Assembly (NCBI RefSeq): GCF_015070875.1 | Contig: NZ_JADDIV010000002.1 | Span: forward strand, 124,001 to 188,000 | Source of the DNA: Ramlibacter pallidus | Lineage (GTDB): Bacteria; Pseudomonadota; Gammaproteobacteria; Burkholderiales; Burkholderiaceae_C | Length of the DNA: 64,000 nt | Reading direction: 5' to 3' | Shown: positions 57,737 through 64,000 of the stretch, one piece after another | Numbering within the stretch: position 1 is the stretch's first letter | Layout of the letters: each line of letters starts with the position of its first letter | Notes under the pieces: model-generated | The model's input: the letters and a program-made list of their open reading frames with translations, nothing else | Told to the model about the DNA's origin: nothing | Database searches by the model: none | Position numbers and translations under genes: made by a program

Positions 57737-58656
57737 ACGGCGCCACGCCGATCGACGACGCCTGGCTGCATGCATGGCCGTTGCCGGACGCCGAGAAGGA
57801 CGGCGACAAGGAAAGCCGTGGCCGCGTGCTCGTGGTGGCGGGCAGTCGCGAGATGCCGGGCGCGGCCGTGCTCGCGGGCACCGCCGCGCTGCGTGCCGGC
57901 GCCGGCAAGCTGGTGATCGCCACGCCGCAGTCGGCGGCGCAGGCGGTGGCGGGTGCCGTGCCCGAAGCGCGCGTGATCGCGCTGCCCGAAGCCTCCGACG
58001 GCGCCCCCACCCTGTTCGCCCTGCCGCTGCTGCAGCCCATCGCGGCGCAGGCGACAGCGGTGGTGATGGGGCCCGGCATGATCGGGCGCGAGACGACGGT
58101 GGCGCTCGTGCAGTCGCTGCTGCCCTTCCTGAAGGAAGCGACCGTCGTGCTCGACGCGCTCGCGATGGATGCCGTGGCGGCCGTGCGCCGCTTCGGCCAG
58201 CCGCTGATCCTCACGCCGCACGCCGGCGAGATGGCGCACCTGACCGGCCACGGCAAGGAGGACCTGCAGGAGGTTCCGCTGGCGATGGCGACACGCTGGG
58301 CCTCGCAATGGAACGCCTACGTTGCATTGAAGGGACCGGACACCGCCATCGCGGCGCCGGACGGCCGGACCTGGCTGCATTGCGCGCACGCGCCGGGGCT
58401 CGGGACCTCCGGTTCGGGCGACGTGCTGGCCGGCCTCATCGCCGGGCTGGCCGCCCGCGGCGCGGCCCCGGAACTCGCGATCGCGTGGGGCGTGGCACTG
58501 CACGCGCGCGCCGGACAGGCGCTGGCACGGCGGATGGGCACGGTCGGCTACCTGGCGCGCGAGCTTCCCGCGGAAGTGCCCGCGCTCATGCAGGCGCTGC
58601 GGGCCAGTCCAGGCCCAGCAGCTGCGACGGACGCGCCGGATCGTCGGCATCGGTGA
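57733..58656 (+). CDS. nnrD: NAD(P)H-hydrate dehydratase (ADP/ATP-dependent)
   Basis: Repairs hydrated NADH or NADPH. A 307-residue ribokinase-like protein with VVAGSREMPGAAVLAGTAALRAGAGK, GPGMIG, LTPHAGEMAHLTG and GTSGSGDVLAGLIAGLAARG. The NnrE epimerase domain often fused in bacteria is absent. The last 71 bases overlap the opposite-strand gene at 58586. Confidence 0.9.
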   Translation: MNGATPIDDAWLHAWPLPDAEKDGDKESRGRVLVVAGSREMPGAAVLAGTAALRAGAGKLVIATPQSAAQAVAGAVPEARVIALPEASDGAPTLFALPLLQPIAAQATAVVMGPGMIGRETTVALVQSLLPFLKEATVVLDALAMDAVAAVRRFGQPLILTPHAGEMAHLTGHGKEDLQEVPLAMATRWASQWNAYVALKGPDTAIAAPDGRTWLHCAHAPGLGTSGSGDVLAGLIAGLAARGAAPELAIAWGVALHARAGQALARRMGTVGYLARELPAEVPALMQALRASPGPAAATDAPDRRHR

Positions 58657-59500
58657 CGAGCAGCAGGCGGCCGGGCCCGCGCACGGCGACGCCTTCCACC
58701 TTGGGCGCACCGGCCAGCGGCTCCAGCGCGAGCAGGTCGCCGGACGCCGACATGCGCCCCACCATGCTGCCGGCGCAGGCGCCGTCGCGGTAGCTGTCGG
58801 TGGTGGCTTCCGCGACCGCGCTGAACACCCAGCCGCCACCGGGCCAGGCCGCGGCGTCCGTGAAGCCGTAGGGGACGTCGCCCGCGGAGCCGAGGGCGTG
58901 CTCCGTCACGTCGAAGGCCGGCGGTGCCGCCGCACCGGCGAGCCACGCCAGGAAGGCGGGAAGGGGGTAGCGGATGCAGGCATTGCGCGGCGCGCCGGCA
59001 TTGGCGCGCTGCAGCAGGTGCACGGTGGCTCCGGTGGCGAAGGCTCCTTCGATGTTCAGGTCGGCGAAGCGGTCGCGCAGCGGCGCGTAGAGGCGCGCGA
59101 GGTCGACGTCGCGCACGGCTTGCGGCAGGCCTGCCGCGTCCAGCTCCACGAGGAAGCCACGCTCGCGGTTCGGGCGGGACCCGGAGCCCAGGGCGAGCAG
59201 GACCGGCCGCGCCGCCACGGCGCCGGGCCCGAACGCCAGCAGCGCTTCCAGGTCCGGCTTGCGGCGCTTGCGCGCGGCCGGATCGGGCGGCAGGTCGCCC
59301 GCCGCCAGCCGGTGAAGCCCGACTGGCTCGGTCATGGAGGCATCGAGCGGCAGGCACCCGAGATGGTGTTCGTCGTCGGCGACGAAGTACAGGTGCCCGA
59401 GCGCGATCGCCAGCGCGCTGGCGGCACTCAGGTGGTGTTGCCCGCGCGGATGCATGCCGGCGTCGACGCGGAGCTCGCGCAGGAGGACGGGAACCAGCAT
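58586..59500 (-). CDS. Uncharacterised protein, possible beta-propeller-like
   Basis: A 304-residue protein with repeated beta-type segments (LYFVADDEHHLGCLPLDA, RPVLLALGSGSRPNRERGFLVELD, LNIEGAFATGATVHLLQRAN, VEGVAVRGPGRLLLVTDADDP). No signal peptide or catalytic motif is recognised. Repeats suggest a propeller-like fold. The start codon lies directly behind a short hairpin with no visible ribosome site. Overlaps nnrD by 71 bases on the opposite strand. Confidence 0.75.
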   Translation of the reverse strand: MLVPVLLRELRVDAGMHPRGQHHLSAASALAIALGHLYFVADDEHHLGCLPLDASMTEPVGLHRLAAGDLPPDPAARKRRKPDLEALLAFGPGAVAARPVLLALGSGSRPNRERGFLVELDAAGLPQAVRDVDLARLYAPLRDRFADLNIEGAFATGATVHLLQRANAGAPRNACIRYPLPAFLAWLAGAAAPPAFDVTEHALGSAGDVPYGFTDAAAWPGGGWVFSAVAEATTDSYRDGACAGSMVGRMSASGDLLALEPLAGAPKVEGVAVRGPGRLLLVTDADDPARPSQLLGLDWPAAPA

Positions 59501-59517
59501 GGCTGCATTGTGCAGCC
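59501..59517 (-). repeat. 7-bp inverted repeat touching the start codon of the gene at 58586-59500
   Basis: GGCTGCA (59501-59507) and TGCAGCC (59511-59517) with a 3-base centre form an exact inverted repeat immediately before the ATG at 59500. In the mRNA this would place a hairpin where a ribosome site should be. It may limit translation or end the upstream transcript. Confidence 0.35.
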
Positions 59518-59532
59518 GCTGGTCCTGGAGGG

Positions 59533-60456
59533 TCAGCCGCGCTTGGCCGGAGCGGCCGGGGCGGCGGGCGCCGCCTTCGCCACGGCCAGGACGTCGAACG
59601 ACCCGAACTGCTGTTGCGGCGTGCGCGTTTCCGGCAAGACGTACACGAAGGCGCCGTGGCGGTTCACCGTGGGCTTCAGCACCGCGTTGTAGAACCGGGG
59701 CGGGACGTTCACGCAGCCGTTGGAGATGCGGTTGTCGCTGATGTCCTCGGTGGACATCCGTTCCGCACGCCGCTCCTTCGCCGACACGTGCCGCATGCGG
59801 TGCATGGACACCGCGGCGTTGTAGTCGATCCAGATGATGTCCTCGCCCCGCGTGTTCCGCCCGGGCAGCGCCTGGAACCGGCCCGCGGGCGTGGTCTTCT
59901 CCGCCTCGGTCAGCTTCGACAGCGGCTTGGAGCCGACGCCGGGCGCGGAGTCGTCGCCCTGCGCCTTGCCGAGCAGCACCGGCGTGTGGCTCTTGAGCTT
60001 GCCCTGCGGATCGAAGACGTACATGCGCGCCGCCTTCTTGTCGATCACGACGAAGCTCTTCTTCTTGTTGTTGCGCGTGTAGGAGACCCAGTTGGCGACG
60101 TGCACGACGTCGCCGGGCACGGCCTCCTTGCCGAAATCGGCCAACGGACCCGGCTTGGTGTCCTGCGCCTTCTTCGCGGCCGCCGCCTGGCTGTCGCCCT
60201 TCGCGCCCTTCTTCGCGGCTTTCGCGCTCTTCGCGCCCTGGCCCTTGGCCTTCGCTTTCACGGGCGCGGCTTTCGCCCCGTCGGCCTTCTTCCCGTCGGC
60301 GACCCGCACGAACGCGGAGGCGTCGACCACGTGCGCGTCACGGACGGCAGCGAACGCCGGTGCGGCGAGGAGCGCCACGCCGAGGATCAGCGCCTGGTGC
60401 AGCGACGAACCCAGGAGCGAAAACTTCGCGTGCGCGAGCGGAGACCGGTACTGCAT
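59533..60456 (-). CDS. L,D-transpeptidase-like protein with lysine-rich linker
   Basis: A 307-residue exported protein. A long N-terminal signal (cleavage near PAFAA) precedes a Lys/Ala/Gly-rich stretch at residues 56-101 resembling histone H1-like tails. A YkuD-type domain follows with His219 and the active-site region ISNGCVN (Cys248). The usual motif is SHGC(V/I)R; here it reads SNGCVN. It would cross-link or modify peptidoglycan, and the basic linker could bind anionic polymers. GGAG is not obvious before the ATG at 60456. Confidence 0.85.
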   Translation of the reverse strand: MQYRSPLAHAKFSLLGSSLHQALILGVALLAAPAFAAVRDAHVVDASAFVRVADGKKADGAKAAPVKAKAKGQGAKSAKAAKKGAKGDSQAAAAKKAQDTKPGPLADFGKEAVPGDVVHVANWVSYTRNNKKKSFVVIDKKAARMYVFDPQGKLKSHTPVLLGKAQGDDSAPGVGSKPLSKLTEAEKTTPAGRFQALPGRNTRGEDIIWIDYNAAVSMHRMRHVSAKERRAERMSTEDISDNRISNGCVNVPPRFYNAVLKPTVNRHGAFVYVLPETRTPQQQFGSFDVLAVAKAAPAAPAAPAKRG

Positions 60457-60478
60457 GGGACCTCTGTCGGGAATGTCG

Positions 60479-61726
60479 TCACGACAGCTTAGGAAGGGGC
60501 CGGGAGACGCCGAGTGCGACGACGGCGGGACCGTTTGTAGGAGCGGCGCCGGCAGGGCCGGCATCGCGCGCTGGCGCCGCAACCGCCTCGAATGCGTCCT
60601 CCAGGCGGAATCGCGACACCAGCCGGAACAGCATGGCCGCATCGTCCTTCATGGATTCCGTCGCGGCCGCCGCCTCCTCCACCAGCGATGCGTTCTGCTG
60701 CACCACCTGTTCCATCTGCGTGATCGCGCCGTTCACCTGGCCGATGCCGGCGCTCTGTTCCTGGCACGCCTGCGCGATCTCCGCCACCAGCCCGCTGACC
60801 TTCTCCACCGAGACGACGATCTCGCGCATCGTCTCGCCCGCGCCCTGCACGAGCCGCGCGCCGGCTTCCACGCGCCCCGTGGACTCCGCGATCAGCGCGC
60901 GGATCTCGCGCGCCGCCGTGGCGCTGCGCTGCGCCAGGGCGCGCACCTCGCCGGCGACCACCGCGAAGCCGCGGCCCTGGTCGCCGGCCCGTGCCGCTTC
61001 GACGGCGGCATTGAGCGCCAGGATGTTGGTCTGGAAGGCGATGCCGTCGATGACGCCGATGATGTCCTCGATGCGCCGCGAGGCCGCCGAGATGCCGGCC
61101 ATCGTGGAAACCACCTGTTCCACGGCTTCGCCGCCCTTGTGCGCGACGCGCGACGCGCCCGCGGCCAGGCGGCTGGCCTCGCGCGCGTTGTCCGCATTGC
61201 TGGCGACGGTGGACGTGAGCTCCTCCATCGAGCTCGCCGTCTCCTCCAGCGTGGTCGCCTGTTCCTCGGTGCGCTGCGACAGGTCCAGGTTGCCGTGCGA
61301 GATCTGGGCGCTGAAGTCGGTCACGCGGCGAGCCACCGCCTGCACCTCGCCCACCAGCGCGCGCAGGTCGCCGCCCATGCGGTCCAGGCCTTCCAGCATC
61401 TTCTGCATGCCGCCCGAACCCCGCGCGTCCACGCGCGCGGTCAGGTCACCGGCCGCGACCTTGTCGATGAAGTTCGACGCGGCCCGCAGCGAACGCAGGA
61501 TGCCTTCGCGGACGGACAGGCGCAGCCAGACGGCGAGGGCCGCGACGACGACGAAGGCCGATGCGAACAGCGCCAGCATGCCCGCGGCGGGGTCCGCGGC
61601 GCCGGCCGGCGGCGCGCAGGCCGCGGCGTGCGACGCGGCCTGCAGCGACCAGGCCGAGACGCCCAGGACGATGGGGATGGCCAGCGTCAGCACGAGCCAT
61701 GCGTTGAGTTTCTGGATGACGGTCAA
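60479..61726 (-). CDS. Methyl-accepting chemotaxis protein with minimal periplasmic domain
   Basis: A 415-residue receptor. Two membrane segments (about 9-27 and 50-70) enclose only about 20 periplasmic residues. HAMP follows, then a full signalling domain with the canonical tip [34 protein letters not shown]. Without a ligand domain it may sense membrane state or work through partners. The TTG at 61726 has GGAGG six bases upstream and is preferred over the earlier ATG. Confidence 0.9.
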   Translation of the reverse strand: MTVIQKLNAWLVLTLAIPIVLGVSAWSLQAASHAAACAPPAGAADPAAGMLALFASAFVVVAALAVWLRLSVREGILRSLRAASNFIDKVAAGDLTARVDARGSGGMQKMLEGLDRMGGDLRALVGEVQAVARRVTDFSAQISHGNLDLSQRTEEQATTLEETASSMEELTSTVASNADNAREASRLAAGASRVAHKGGEAVEQVVSTMAGISAASRRIEDIIGVIDGIAFQTNILALNAAVEAARAGDQGRGFAVVAGEVRALAQRSATAAREIRALIAESTGRVEAGARLVQGAGETMREIVVSVEKVSGLVAEIAQACQEQSAGIGQVNGAITQMEQVVQQNASLVEEAAAATESMKDDAAMLFRLVSRFRLEDAFEAVAAPARDAGPAGAAPTNGPAVVALGVSRPLPKLS

Positions 61727-61890
61727 GGGAGCCTCCTCGGTGGCGAGCCGCTTGTGCACACTTCGTCGCGGCTGCGCGAGCACCCACTGTCACGGCCGCC
61801 GCACGCGTTGCCCATCGGCGGTGACGAGGCCGCGCGTGAACAAATGCGCGGCCCCGCAGGCGGCGGACGGACATTCCGCGGCACGGAATG

Positions 61891-61921
61891 AAAAAAGCCC
61901 CGTGACTTGCGGCACGGGGCT
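61891..61921 (-). terminator. Rho-independent terminator after atpC
   Basis: Reading on the minus strand, a perfect 9-bp stem AGCCCCGTG/CACGGGGCT with an 8-base loop is followed by six T residues, 26 bases beyond the atpC stop. This is a textbook intrinsic terminator ending the ATP synthase operon. Confidence 0.9.
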
Positions 61922-61946
61922 CAGAGGGCTGGTTTTTCGCCCGTTC

Positions 61947-62375
61947 TTATTTCTTGTCGCGGTACTTGCGCAGCGCGGCGATCTGGGCGGCCATGACCGC
62001 CAGTTCCGACTGGGCCTTCGCGATGTCGATCTCGCTCTTGGCGTTCTTCAGGGCCTCTTCGGCCGCCCGCTTGGCCTCGTTGGCCTTCTCTTCGTCCAGG
62101 TCCTTGCCGCGGATGGCGGTGTCGGACAGCACGGTCACGCGGTTCGGCTGCACTTCCAGGATGCCGCCGGCGACGAAGACGAACTCCTCGCCACCATCGG
62201 CCTTCTCGATGCGCACCGAGCCGGGCTTCACGCGCGTGATCAGCGGCGTGTGGCGCGGGTAGATGCCGAGCTCGCCGGCTTCACCGGGAAGCGCGACGAA
62301 GCGCGCCTCGCCGGAGAAGATGGACTCCTCGGCGCTCACCACGTCGACGTGGATGGTGTGGGTGGGATCTGCCAT
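61947..62375 (-). CDS. atpC: F1F0 ATP synthase subunit epsilon
   Basis: A 142-residue central-stalk subunit with the beta-sandwich ([39 protein letters not shown]) and C-terminal helical hairpin ([22 protein letters not shown]) that can inhibit ATP hydrolysis. Last gene of the operon, 9 bases after atpD. Confidence 0.95.
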   Translation of the reverse strand: MADPTHTIHVDVVSAEESIFSGEARFVALPGEAGELGIYPRHTPLITRVKPGSVRIEKADGGEEFVFVAGGILEVQPNRVTVLSDTAIRGKDLDEEKANEAKRAAEEALKNAKSEIDIAKAQSELAVMAAQIAALRKYRDKK

Positions 62376-62384
62376 CGTGGTGCC

Positions 62385-63815
<1,431 letters not shown>

Positions 63816-64000
63816 TTAAACAGCCGCCGCCCCAGACACGATCTCCGAAAGCTCTTTCGTGATCGCGGCCTGGCGCGTCTTGTTGTAGACCAGCTTGAGT
63901 TCGCCGATGAGGTTGCCGGCGTTGTCCGTCGCGGCCTTCATGGCCACCATGCGCGCGGACTGCTCCGAGGCCATGTTCTCGGCCACGGCCTGGTATACCA
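63816..64000 (-). CDS. atpG: F1F0 ATP synthase subunit gamma (C-terminal end only)
   Basis: Only the last 61 codons are inside the window, reading from the edge: [50 protein letters not shown] and a stop at 63816-63818. This is the conserved C-terminal rotor helix of subunit gamma. The rest lies beyond 64000. Confidence 0.95.
   Translation of the reverse strand, partial: VYQAVAENMASEQSARMVAMKAATDNAGNLIGELKLVYNKTRQAAITKELSEIVSGAAAV

Overview
The window is a contiguous stretch of a very GC-rich (around 70 percent by eye), densely coded bacterial chromosome. Gene content and order point to a betaproteobacterium of the Burkholderiales, most likely family Comamonadaceae (Ramlibacter/Variovorax-like). 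The clues are gatCAB facing away from mreBCD-mrdA, a lemA/TPM operon, many methyl-accepting proteins, and an F1F0 ATP synthase end reading atpG-atpD-atpC. The genus is inferred from gene style, not from a search. I see no rRNA, tRNA, CRISPR array, insertion sequence or phage gene. No gap between genes exceeds about 220 bases.

Layout. 1-3.2 kb: a partial chemoreceptor, a small unknown gene and an acyl-CoA ligase, all on the minus strand. 3.4-6.2 kb: a very acidic small protein, RecQ and an M15-type peptidase lipoprotein. 6.4-9.8 kb: a tight four-gene redox operon (MauG/CcpA-like diheme lipoprotein, membrane MCP-like protein with a diverged signalling tip, amicyanin-like cupredoxin, monoheme cytochrome c). 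9.8-18.4 kb: a PPOX-fold protein, crotonase-fold protein, quinone-oxidoreductase-like MDR, YihX-like phosphatase, a hybrid histidine kinase just behind arginase, a zinc alcohol dehydrogenase and a membrane protein. 18.5-31 kb: a Rhizobium etli-type asparaginase, a biotin-carrier/carboxyltransferase fusion, a phospholipase D/cardiolipin synthase, a CPBP protease, an AEC transporter, Rep helicase, phospholipase A and a methyltransferase. 31.1-40.7 kb: a D-amino-acid utilisation locus: RidA, then a divergent operon with a complete peptide-type ABC importer, a PLP D-amino-acid deaminase, an RpiR regulator and a D-aminoacylase. The divergent promoter region carries several copies of a CTGAAA/TTTCAG element. 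40.7-46.1 kb: exonuclease III and pyrE with interlocked start regions, a DUF4124-like protein and gatCAB. 46.2-51.2 kb: mreBCD and mrdA (PBP2 with a long Ala/Pro tail). 51.1-60.5 kb: a YheT-like hydrolase, NTF2-like protein, Rossmann protein, lemA-TPM-TPM, a branched-chain-amino-acid-type binding protein, histidine phosphatase, NnrD, an unknown protein and an L,D-transpeptidase with a lysine-rich linker. 60.5-64 kb: a chemoreceptor, then the end of the ATP synthase operon with a clear intrinsic terminator.

The two regions most worth following up are the redox operon at 6.4-9.8 kb, which joins electron-transfer proteins to a chemoreceptor-like sensor, and the D-amino-acid locus, where a candidate operator and its likely regulator are both visible. 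All functional calls are made from reading motifs. No database search was possible.
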